64,000 bases of DNA from UMGS1532 sp045542355 (GTDB taxonomy: Bacteria > Bacillota > Clostridia > Oscillospirales > Acutalibacteraceae), in contig JAZQKX010000036.1 in assembly GCA_045542355.1 (NCBI GenBank), forward strand, positions 1 through 64,000, given 5' to 3'. The translations under genes were made by a program, and so were the position numbers. Each line of letters starts with the position of its first letter. The first letter of the stretch is position 1. The notes below the pieces were generated by a model that was not told where the DNA came from, did not search any database, and saw only the letters and a program-made list of their open reading frames with translations. Positions 9,001 to 15,529 of the stretch are shown here, piece by piece.

Positions 9001-9033
9001 AAGAAGACCCGATTTTCGGGTCTTCTTTTTTAT
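9001..9033 (+). terminator. Terminator of pckG
   Basis: A 12-bp stem (9001-9012/9016-9027) closes on a 3-nt loop and is followed by a T tract. Confidence 0.93.
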
Positions 9034-9041
9034 ATAGACGG

Positions 9042-9070
9042 TTGATTTTAAGAGAAGTTTGTGATAAAAT
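9042..9070 (+). promoter_or_regulatory. Sigma-A promoter of the hydrogenase-maturation operon
   Basis: TTGATT (9042-9047), N17, TAAAAT (9065-9070) predicts a start near 9077, about 240 nt before the first coding gene. Confidence 0.65.
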
Positions 9071-9076
9071 TAACAT

Positions 9077-9262
9077 AGTAAGACAAGCGAGAGCGGTGGG
9101 TTTACCCTCTGCAATCCCTTTTGTCTTAGCGAAATTAAAAAACTACTATCTCTGACGCCGAAATTTTATTGAGGTGAAAGTCGCGGTATATATAAGCTTT
9201 TTCATTTTGGAAAGGTGTTGTTTTGATATCATCCGTGGCTCGGTGTCGAGTCGCGGTTTTTT
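9077..9262 (+). ncRNA. Candidate structured leader RNA upstream of hydrogenase-maturation genes
   Basis: The predicted transcript begins at once with a compact structure: an 8-bp closing helix TAAGACAA/TTGTCTTA (9079-9086/9121-9128) around a bulged 9-bp hairpin (9087-9097/9104-9112). The hairpin loop GGG (9098-9100) can pair with CCC (9116-9118), which would give a pseudoknot. About 100 nt later comes an intrinsic terminator (9233-9262) before the first gene. This aptamer-then-terminator order is what transcriptional riboswitches look like. I recognise no known class, and a ligand cannot be read from the sequence. Confidence 0.45.
9233..9262 (+). terminator. Intrinsic terminator within the leader (possible attenuator)
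   Basis: A 10-bp stem with two G-U pairs (9233-9242/9247-9256), GTGT loop and T6 lies 53 nt upstream of the TM1266-type gene and downstream of its promoter. Complete termination here would silence the operon, so conditional read-through is likely. Confidence 0.7.
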
Positions 9263-9265
9263 GTT

Positions 9266-9296
9266 TAGGGTGACAGGACTCAAACCTGTCACCCTA
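9266..9296 (+). promoter_or_regulatory. Perfect 12-bp hairpin before the TM1266-type gene
   Basis: The arms 9266-9277 and 9285-9296 pair perfectly around a 7-nt loop. No T run follows, so it is not a terminator; it ends 7 nt before the ribosome site. It could be an mRNA stabiliser, a translation control element or a protein-binding palindrome. Confidence 0.6.
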
Positions 9297-9314
9297 GTGA
9301 AAAGAGGTATGACA

Positions 9315-9575
9315 ATGGAAACAAGAGTTGCAGTTATCGGCATAATAGTTGAAAATGAGGAAAACGTTGAAGCATTAAATAAAATCCTCCACGAATACGG
9401 AAAATATATTATCGGCAGAATGGGTCTGCCCTACAGAGAAAAGGGCATAAATATAATAAGCATTGCGGTTGATGCGCCTCAGGACATCATCAGCGCCCTT
9501 TCGGGAAAGATTGGGAGACTAAGTGGCATCACCGCCAAGACCGCCTATTCGGGGGTGATAACGGGTGGAGAATAA
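9315..9575 (+). CDS. TM1266-type iron-only hydrogenase system regulator
   Basis: This 86-aa protein (METRVAVIGIIVENEENVE...) matches the small TM1266/NikR-C-like ACT-fold family that accompanies hydE, hydG and hydF in many anaerobes and is annotated as a putative regulator of the iron-only hydrogenase system. Its mode of action is not established. I choose ATG 9315 because GAGG lies 7 nt upstream; the ATG at 9309 is only 1 nt away from it. The gene overlaps hydE by 11 nt, so the two are translationally coupled. Confidence 0.85.
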   Translation: METRVAVIGIIVENEENVEALNKILHEYGKYIIGRMGLPYREKGINIISIAVDAPQDIISALSGKIGRLSGITAKTAYSGVITGGE

Positions 9576-10617
9576 GAGCAAAAAGTTAATAGACAAGCTG
9601 GAAAAAGAGCGGAGCCTCAGCCTTTTGGAATACGAGTATTTGATAGAAAACATGAGCGTTGTATCGCGGGAATATGCCCAAAAAAAGGCAGACAAAGCTC
9701 GGCGGAAGCACTACGAAAACCGAGTCTTCATCCGCGGACTTATAGAAATCAGCAACATATGCAAAAACAACTGTCTTTACTGCGGAATCCGTGGCGGAAA
9801 CCAGAACTGTGAGAGATACAGACTCACTCCTGAGGAGATTTTAGAATGTTGCCGCGAGGGGTACGAGTTAGGCTTTCGCACCTTTGTTTTGCAGGGCGGT
9901 GAGGACGGATTTTTCACCGACGAAATCTTGGTGCCTTTAATAAAGGAAATCAAGGACAAATACCCCGACTGCGCCATCACCCTGTCTCTGGGTGAGCGTT
10001 CCTACGATAGTTATAAAAAGCTCCGTGAGGCGGGGGCGGACAGATATCTTCTGCGCCACGAAACCGCCGACGAGGAGCATTACAGCAGACTTCACCCAGA
10101 GGAGATGAGCTTCAGCCGCCGCATGGAGTGTCTAAAGAATCTCAAGGAACTGGGCTTTCAGGTGGGTTGCGGGTTTATGGTGGGCGCACCCCACGGCTCG
10201 GCGAAAACTCTGGCAAAGGATTTGAAATTCATTGAGGAATTCTCCCCCCAGATGTGCGGAATCGGGCCATACCTCACCCACAAGGATACCCCTTTTCGGG
10301 ATATGCCAAACGGAAGCTTTGAGCTGACGCTGTTTTTACTCTCCTTGGTTCGGCTTATCAAATCCGACCTCCTTCTTCCCTCCACCACCGCCCTGGGCAC
10401 CATACGGCAGGGTGGCAGAGAAATGGGAATTAAGGCGGGAGGAAACGTTGTGATGCCGAATCTTTCGCCCCTCAGACACCGCAAGAAATATCTGCTTTAT
10501 AATGACAAAATAGCCACTGGCGAGGAAGCCGCCGAGGGCTTAGAGAAACTAAAACAGCAAATGAAAGCCATTGGTTATGAGGTGGTTGTGGATAGAGGAG
10601 ACCCGAATATTAAGTAA
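9565..10617 (+). CDS. hydE: [FeFe]-hydrogenase H-cluster radical SAM maturase HydE
   Basis: The 350-aa radical-SAM enzyme carries the CX3CX2C cluster motif CKNNCLYC (Cys66, Cys70, Cys73) and the family GGE-type motif LQGGEDG. HydE works with HydG and HydF to build the 2Fe subcluster of the H-cluster and is thought to process the Fe(CO)2CN-cysteine synthon. The start is GTG at 9565, inside the end of the regulator gene. Its stop codon is part of the first heptamer of a dispersed repeat. No hydrogenase structural gene (hydA) lies in the window. Confidence 0.95.
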   Translation: MENKSKKLIDKLEKERSLSLLEYEYLIENMSVVSREYAQKKADKARRKHYENRVFIRGLIEISNICKNNCLYCGIRGGNQNCERYRLTPEEILECCREGYELGFRTFVLQGGEDGFFTDEILVPLIKEIKDKYPDCAITLSLGERSYDSYKKLREAGADRYLLRHETADEEHYSRLHPEEMSFSRRMECLKNLKELGFQVGCGFMVGAPHGSAKTLAKDLKFIEEFSPQMCGIGPYLTHKDTPFRDMPNGSFELTLFLLSLVRLIKSDLLLPSTTALGTIRQGGREMGIKAGGNVVMPNLSPLRHRKKYLLYNDKIATGEEAAEGLEKLKQQMKAIGYEVVVDRGDPNIK

Positions 10618-10690
10618 TAAGTAATAGGTAATAGTGAACAAGTAATGTGTTGGCTGTCGCCAACCGATATAAATATAAAATTTAACATCT
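10611..10690. repeat. Dispersed heptamer/hairpin element, copy 2
   Basis: Five tandem heptamers of the form TAAGTAA/TAGGTAA (10611-10645) lead into a core hairpin GTTGGC-TGTC-GCCAAC (10649-10664) and an AT-rich tail. It fills the hydE-hydG gap, and its first unit supplies the hydE stop codon. The core is a sequence variant of the cores at 6893 and 34927. Confidence 0.6.
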
Positions 10691-10706
10691 AAAAGGTGGT
10701 TTAATT

Positions 10707-12155
10707 ATGAGTAATTACAATCCAAAATCCCTAAAGGCTGAGGATTTCATCAGCCATGAGGAAATTCTCGACACCATAAAATACGCTGAGGAAAACAAAA
10801 ACAATTCTCAGCTTATCGACTCGCTTTTAGAAAAGGCAAGACCCAAAAAAGGCCCTGACGGCTGGACCTGTGCGGGACTTTCCCATCGCGAGGCAAGTGT
10901 TTTACTTGCTTGTGAGGACCCTCAAAAGGTGCAGAAGATGTACGCCCTTGCCGAGGAGATAAAACAGGCTTTTTACGGCAACCGAATCGTTATGTTTGCC
11001 CCTCTTTACCTTTCTAACTATTGCGTAAACGGCTGTGTTTACTGCCCTTATCATGTGAAAAATAAGTGTATCCAGCGTAAAAAGCTGACCCAAGAGGAAA
11101 TAAAGGCAGAGGTTATAGCTTTGCAGGACATGGGACACAAGCGCCTTGCCATCGAGTCGGGCGAGGACCCCGTCAACAACCCCATTGAATATATCTTAGA
11201 GAGCATAAAAACCATCTACAGCATACAGCATAAAAACGGCGCAATCCGTCGAGTTAATGTGAATATCGCCGCCACCACGGTTGAAAACTATCGCAAACTT
11301 AAAGAGGCGGGTATCGGCACATATATTCTCTTTCAGGAGACCTATAATAAGGAATCCTACGAACAGCTTCACCCCACAGGCCCCAAGCACAACTACGATT
11401 ACCACACCGAGGCTATGGACCGCGCCATGGAGGGCGGTATCGACGATGTGGGACTGGGTGTTCTTTTCGGTCTGGAGGGTTATAAATACGAATTTGCAGG
11501 ACTTATGATGCACGCCGAACATCTTGAGGCGGTGCACGGCGTTGGCCCTCATACCATCAGTGTGCCGAGAATAAAGAGGGCTCAGGATATCGACCCCACC
11601 GTCTTCGACAACGGCATTCCCGACGATATATTTGAGAAAATAATCGCCTGTATCCGCATTGCTGTGCCCTACACGGGCATGATTATATCTACCCGCGAGA
11701 GCGAGGAGGTAAGAGGCAGAGCGTTGAGGCTCGGCATTTCTCAGATTAGCGGCGCTTCCCGCACCTCTGTTGGCGGTTATACCGAGGAGGAGCGCCCCCA
11801 CGATTCCGAGCAGTTCGATGTTTCCGACCAGCGTACCCTTGACGAGGTTGTGCGTTGGCTGATGAAATTAGACCACATCCCCTCGTTCTGTACCGCATGC
11901 TACCGCGAGGGCAGAACGGGTGACCGATTTATGTCCCTTTGCAAAAGCGGACAGATTCTCAACTGTTGCCACCCCAACGCACTCATGACCCTCACGGAAT
12001 ATCTTGTGGACTATGCCTCAGAGGAGACCCGCGCGGTGGGCTTCAGGCTTATAGAAGAGGAGCTTAAAAAGATACCTAACGAAAAGGTAAGGGCGATTGC
12101 AATAGATAATATAGAAAATATTAAAAAATCCAACAAGAGAGACTTCAGGTTTTAA
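10707..12155 (+). CDS. hydG: [FeFe]-hydrogenase H-cluster radical SAM maturase HydG
   Basis: The 482-aa protein is a tyrosine-cleaving radical SAM enzyme that supplies CO and CN ligands for the H-cluster. The N-terminal SAM cluster motif is CVNGCVYC (Cys106, Cys110, Cys113). The C-terminal cluster motif is also present (CTACYREGRTGDRF and CKSGQILNCC), which distinguishes HydG from ThiH. AAAGGTGG precedes the ATG. It is separated from hydE by a repeat element and from hydF by 2 nt, so hydG-hydF are co-transcribed. Confidence 0.97.
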   Translation: MSNYNPKSLKAEDFISHEEILDTIKYAEENKNNSQLIDSLLEKARPKKGPDGWTCAGLSHREASVLLACEDPQKVQKMYALAEEIKQAFYGNRIVMFAPLYLSNYCVNGCVYCPYHVKNKCIQRKKLTQEEIKAEVIALQDMGHKRLAIESGEDPVNNPIEYILESIKTIYSIQHKNGAIRRVNVNIAATTVENYRKLKEAGIGTYILFQETYNKESYEQLHPTGPKHNYDYHTEAMDRAMEGGIDDVGLGVLFGLEGYKYEFAGLMMHAEHLEAVHGVGPHTISVPRIKRAQDIDPTVFDNGIPDDIFEKIIACIRIAVPYTGMIISTRESEEVRGRALRLGISQISGASRTSVGGYTEEERPHDSEQFDVSDQRTLDEVVRWLMKLDHIPSFCTACYREGRTGDRFMSLCKSGQILNCCHPNALMTLTEYLVDYASEETRAVGFRLIEEELKKIPNEKVRAIAIDNIENIKKSNKRDFRF

Positions 12156-12157
12156 AT

Positions 12158-13348
12158 ATGAACAATCTTAATTCGACAATATCCGCGAATCGTTTTCATA
12201 TTGGCTTTTTCGGTTGCAGAAACGCGGGAAAATCAAGCATAGTCAACGCTCTTACAGGGCAGACACTTTCGGTGGTATCCGACACTAAGGGTACCACAAC
12301 CGACCCTGTTTTTAAGGCTATGGAGTTGCTACCTCTGGGGCCTGTTATGATAATCGACACCGCAGGTATCGACGACGAGGGGAATTTGGGTGAGCTGAGG
12401 GTTTCCAAGACCCGCGAGGTTTTGAGAAAAACCGACATAGCTGTGCTTGTGGTGGACGCGAAAATTGGTCTGCAGTCCGCCGACCGCGACCTGATTGCAG
12501 AATTCAAAGAGCGGAATACACCTTATATAATATGCTTCAACAAGGCGGACACCTTGAAAGAACTTCCCACCGCCCAAAAGGGCGAAATATACGTCAGTGC
12601 CAAGAGCGGCGAGGGGATAGAGGACTTAAAACAGGCGATTGCAGACATCATACCCCAAGGCGAGGAAAGGCATATAGTCTGGGATTTAATCGAAAAAGGG
12701 GACACCGTGCTTCTGGTTATCCCCATCGACTCCGCCGCCCCCAAGGGCAGAATAATCCTACCCCAACAGTTAGTGCTTCGCGACACTCTGGACAAGGGCG
12801 GAATAGCAATCTGCTGTCAGCCCAGCGAACTGACCGCGACTCTTTCTAACCTTAAAACACCGCCGAAACTGGTTATAACCGACAGTCAGGCCTTTGGAAT
12901 GGTTAAGGATATGGTGGACGAGAGGATTAACCTCACCTCTTTTTCCATACTTATGGCTCGGCACAAAGGCACTCTGAAGTCGGCGGTGGACTCAGCAGAA
13001 ACCATCAAAAAACTCCGCGACGGAGACCGTGTACTGATTGCCGAGGGTTGCACCCACCACCGCCAATGCGAGGACATCGGCACAGTGAAAATCCCCATGT
13101 GGCTGAAAAGTTATACAGGCAAGGATTTAGAATTAGACATTACTTCGGGCAGAGAATTCCCAGAGGATTTAAGTCCTTACAAATTGGTCATCCACTGCGG
13201 CGGTTGCACCCTCAACGAAAAGGAAATGGCATACCGAGTGAAAACCGCAAAAGAGAATAACGTACCCTTTTGCAACTATGGAATTTTCATAGCTGCGGTA
13301 AACGGTATAATTGAAAGAAGCACTCGCTTTCTGCCAGAATATAAATAA
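12158..13348 (+). CDS. hydF: [FeFe]-hydrogenase maturation GTPase HydF
   Basis: The 396-aa scaffold GTPase on which the 2Fe subcluster is assembled before transfer to HydA. An Era-like G domain has the P-loop GCRNAGKSS (19-27), switch region KGTTTDP, IDTAG and NKAD motifs. The dimerisation domain follows, and the C-terminal cluster-binding domain has CTHHRQCE and HCGGC cysteines and histidines. It starts 2 nt after hydG and ends just before a strong terminator, so it closes the operon. Confidence 0.96.
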   Translation: MNNLNSTISANRFHIGFFGCRNAGKSSIVNALTGQTLSVVSDTKGTTTDPVFKAMELLPLGPVMIIDTAGIDDEGNLGELRVSKTREVLRKTDIAVLVVDAKIGLQSADRDLIAEFKERNTPYIICFNKADTLKELPTAQKGEIYVSAKSGEGIEDLKQAIADIIPQGEERHIVWDLIEKGDTVLLVIPIDSAAPKGRIILPQQLVLRDTLDKGGIAICCQPSELTATLSNLKTPPKLVITDSQAFGMVKDMVDERINLTSFSILMARHKGTLKSAVDSAETIKKLRDGDRVLIAEGCTHHRQCEDIGTVKIPMWLKSYTGKDLELDITSGREFPEDLSPYKLVIHCGGCTLNEKEMAYRVKTAKENNVPFCNYGIFIAAVNGIIERSTRFLPEYK

Positions 13349-13351
13349 AAC

Positions 13352-13384
13352 GAGCGCTGTAGTTGTTTTACTACAGCGCTTTGT
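13352..13384. terminator. Terminator of the hyd operon, overlapping the convergent gene
   Basis: A perfect 11-bp stem (13353-13363/13370-13380) with a 6-nt loop is followed by a T-rich tract. Its right arm encodes the last three codons and stop of the convergent AbrB-like gene. Confidence 0.85.
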
Positions 13385-13577
13385 TTATTTCGCGCCCTAA
13401 CAATCGAGGGTTGATTTCTTTTTCCTTGGCGAGGGGTTGGATTATCAAGCCTTTTGGCAAGGCGATAAATTCCACTTCGGCTCCGATGTGGAACCCATAT
13501 CTTTTTCTTAGAGGTGAGGGGATGACAATTCTTCCGTTTTTGTCCACGACCTTGGTGAAGTTAAATTCGCAACTCAT
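13371..13577 (-). CDS. AbrB/SpoVT-type swapped-hairpin DNA-binding protein
   Basis: The 68-aa protein has the AbrB N-domain pattern: KVVDKNGRIVIPSPLRKRYGF, then GAEVEFIALPKGLIIQP. It should bind DNA as a dimer of swapped hairpins, as a transition-state-type regulator or an antitoxin. No toxin gene is adjacent, which favours a regulator. I start at ATG 13577, which has GGAGG 8 nt upstream; an upstream in-frame ATG has none and lies in a terminator. A structured leader with its own promoter and terminator precedes it. No C-terminal effector domain is present. Confidence 0.82.
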   Translation of the reverse strand: MSCEFNFTKVVDKNGRIVIPSPLRKRYGFHIGAEVEFIALPKGLIIQPLAKEKEINPRLLGREINKAL

Positions 13578-13595
13578 ACTATTTGCCTCCAAATT

Positions 13596-13623
13596 AAAAA
13601 AGTGCATGGCAGAAGCCACGCAC
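13596..13623 (-). terminator. Intrinsic terminator upstream of the AbrB-like gene
   Basis: On the minus strand a 9-bp stem with one G-U pair (arms 13602-13610 and 13615-13623) and a 4-nt loop is followed by T6. It lies only ~10 nt before the ribosome site of the AbrB-like gene, so it acts as an attenuator or as the end of a separate small RNA. Confidence 0.75.
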
Positions 13624-13761
13624 CGAAAAACGCAACTCCGACGTTGTCACACGAACCTTTCCAACCCTTCTAAGGATGTCAAAAAAGATGGAGTCAAGTT
13701 TTTACCAATAGCAAAAATTGACAACCAAAGCAAGGGTTTGAATATTCAATTCGTGTGACAA
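13596..13761 (-). ncRNA. Candidate structured leader RNA or small RNA upstream of the AbrB-like gene
   Basis: Minus-strand sequence folds as nested helices: a perfect 12-bp pair TTGTCACACGAA/TTCGTGTGACAA (13750-13761/13644-13655), an inner AACCCTT/AAGGGTT helix, and an apical hairpin with GTCAA/TTGAC arms. A terminator follows at 13596-13623. A -10 box TATAAT at 13763-13768 places the transcript start at or just inside the outer helix. It could be an attenuator leader, an independent small RNA, or the outer inverted repeat could be a DNA operator. I recognise no known family. Confidence 0.45.
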
Positions 13762-13762
13762 G

Positions 13763-13768
13763 ATTATA
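13763..13768 (-). promoter_or_regulatory. -10 element of the AbrB-leader transcript
   Basis: TATAAT on the minus strand; no strong -35 is visible at 17 nt, so the promoter is weak, activated, or uses the overlapping inverted repeat as an operator. Confidence 0.45.
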
Positions 13769-13861
13769 ATAGCATAATTTTCTTCTCTTTGCAACAACTT
13801 TCGTAAGACAAAATTCTCCGAAAACCGACAAATGAACGGGAGCCTTGACAGGATTAAGGGC

Positions 13862-13899
13862 AAAAAAGACTCAGATGGAATTAACCATTTGAGTCTTTT
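13862..13899. terminator. Terminator downstream of the YabE-like gene
   Basis: A 15-bp stem with one mismatch (13864-13878/13885-13899) is flanked by A and T runs. On the minus strand it lies just after the stop codon of the 3D-domain gene. Confidence 0.85.
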
Positions 13900-13903
13900 C
13901 TAA

Positions 13904-14959
13904 TTACAGAATATAGATTTCAATATTTCTTCTACCGAAGTTTACGCAGTCGGCATAGGAATACATATAAAGGTCGGCAATGGTGTTACCCCAAGAGGTA
14001 AAGCCGCCTGTGTCTGCTGCAACAGCGTAGCCGTAGATATAGCTACCGTCGGGGGTGCGGATATACATTTCGGTGCCGTAGGGGATGATGGTGGGGTCAA
14101 CCGCAATGTAGCCCTGCTTAACGCCAACGCCTGTGGAACAGGTGGTGCCTGTGCAGTAGGCAGAAGCCACGCCTGTGAGCTTCTTAGAGTAGTTAACGGG
14201 AACGCCGTTTTTATCCAGCATAATGTCCTTTTTAGGAGAAAGGTCGCTCATCCATTCGGAGGACTTTGCTTTCTTCTGCTCAACTCCGATTTTAACCTTT
14301 TTGGAAACAGGCTTCTCGGTGGATTTGGTGATGCTGGTTTCTGTGATTTCACCGTCTACGGTCTTTTTAAAGGTGGTGAGGGTTTCTTTACCGTTCTTAC
14401 CCTCTCTTACAACCTTGCGTTCGCCGGGTTTCATATTGGCGTCTACAACCTCAACGGTCTTGAATTTTAAGGTTTTTTCTTCGGTCTCGGTGATGAATTC
14501 TACATCCTTGACTGTGAGGCTCATACCCTCACTAACAATTTCTGTGAGTTCGTGGTTGATTTCGTCGTAGGTATCGGGGGTAAAATCAACAAGAGCCAAA
14601 GCTTCTTCAACCGTGCTGCCTGTGGGAACGTCCACGTGGAGTGTGTTGCTACCTATAGTAATATCTATAGGGAAAGCGCGGTTGATCCTGATTGTCATAT
14701 CACTGCTATTAATTTCGGGATTATTCACAATCTCGACCTTGTCACTTGCCTCAACCTCAATGGAGGAGGAAGTAAGTATCGAATCCGCATCTGAGGAGAA
14801 GGAATATACCTCGTAATGCTGGTCGCCGTCGTAAATGGAAACTGCCTTTACGAACTGAACAGGGAATGTTGCAACAACCACGAAGGCTGCCATGAGAACA
14901 ACACATGCCTTGATATAGCGACGGGCGGAAGCGATATGACTTCGTATCGTCTTAAACAT
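13904..14959 (-). CDS. YabE-like G5 and 3D domain cell-wall protein
   Basis: The 351-aa protein has an N-terminal signal or anchor segment (about 18-39), a ubiquitin-like DUF348-type region, a G5 domain (about 148-225; KTVEVVDANMKPGERKVV) and a C-terminal 3D domain (about 265-351) with DPTIIPYGTEMYI and the AADTGG aspartate motif. This is the YabE/resuscitation-promoting-factor-like architecture, whose 3D domain is a lytic-transglycosylase-type double-psi beta-barrel. It probably remodels peptidoglycan outside the cell. AGGAGA lies 6 nt before the ATG. It has its own promoter and a candidate WalR site. Confidence 0.88.
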   Translation of the reverse strand: MFKTIRSHIASARRYIKACVVLMAAFVVVATFPVQFVKAVSIYDGDQHYEVYSFSSDADSILTSSSIEVEASDKVEIVNNPEINSSDMTIRINRAFPIDITIGSNTLHVDVPTGSTVEEALALVDFTPDTYDEINHELTEIVSEGMSLTVKDVEFITETEEKTLKFKTVEVVDANMKPGERKVVREGKNGKETLTTFKKTVDGEITETSITKSTEKPVSKKVKIGVEQKKAKSSEWMSDLSPKKDIMLDKNGVPVNYSKKLTGVASAYCTGTTCSTGVGVKQGYIAVDPTIIPYGTEMYIRTPDGSYIYGYAVAADTGGFTSWGNTIADLYMYSYADCVNFGRRNIEIYIL

Positions 14960-15017
14960 GAAATTCTCCTTTGTTAATGTTTGTAACTATTTGTAACCCT
15001 TTTCGGGCACAATTAGG

Positions 15018-15046
15018 ATTATAAAGGGTTTGAAGGCATTAGTCAA
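15018..15046 (-). promoter_or_regulatory. Sigma-A promoter of the YabE-like gene
   Basis: On the minus strand TTGACT (15041-15046), N17, TATAAT (15018-15023) predicts a start near 15010 and a ~50-nt leader. The leader contains a tandem TTGTAAC repeat (14981-14997, read on the plus strand). Confidence 0.75.
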
Positions 15047-15142
15047 CCTAAAAAATCAAAAAAATGTTAAGCAAAACCAACAAACTTTTGTCGCGTAAAC
15101 AGGCATAAATGGTTACAAACCTGTAATTTTTCGGGTCAAAAC

Positions 15143-15159
15143 TGTAATTTTTTTGTAAT
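15143..15159 (+). promoter_or_regulatory. Candidate WalR (YycF) box
   Basis: TGTAAT-N5-TGTAAT fits exactly the published WalR direct-repeat consensus (TGTWAH-N5-TGTWAH), a regulator of cell-wall hydrolases. It lies ~100 bp upstream of the -35 of the YabE-like gene. The flanking sequence is AT-rich and contains more TGTAA/TTACA words, so chance is possible. The rest of 14960-15529 is AT-rich without a gene. Confidence 0.4.
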
Positions 15160-15529
15160 TGTTTGTGCAAGTTGCCAAATATATGTGAAAGTAGTTATCA
15201 AAATTGCCCCGATTTTTACATACCCTCACAAAACATCAATATATTGTGGATATACTACTTGACATTACTATATATAGTGTTTGCTCAAAAATTGAAATTT
15301 TCTGGAAATTCGGCACCATTACAATTTTTTGTAAATTGTCATAAATTTATACATAAAAACCCGTAAATAAAGCTTAGAAATGTAAAAATTAACCATGGCA
15401 TAGAGGCTGAAAAGCAGGGAAATTCGGTTTTTCCTGAAAAACCCCTATACATATATAATATATATAGTGATTTAAAGGATTTTTCACAGGGTTTTACCGA
15501 TTTAGCCCATGTGTTTCGGGGGATTAAGC

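Noticed and set aside
9165..9190. GAGGTGAAAGTCGCGG looks a little like a T-box core before the hydrogenase operon
   Set aside because: The UGGN antiterminator bases are missing, there is no Stem I or specifier loop, and hydrogenase genes have no amino-acid logic.
9174..9314. An upstream in-frame start that would lengthen the TM1266-type protein by 47 residues
   Set aside because: It would read through the leader terminator and the 12-bp hairpin and has a poor ribosome site; family members are ~80-90 aa.
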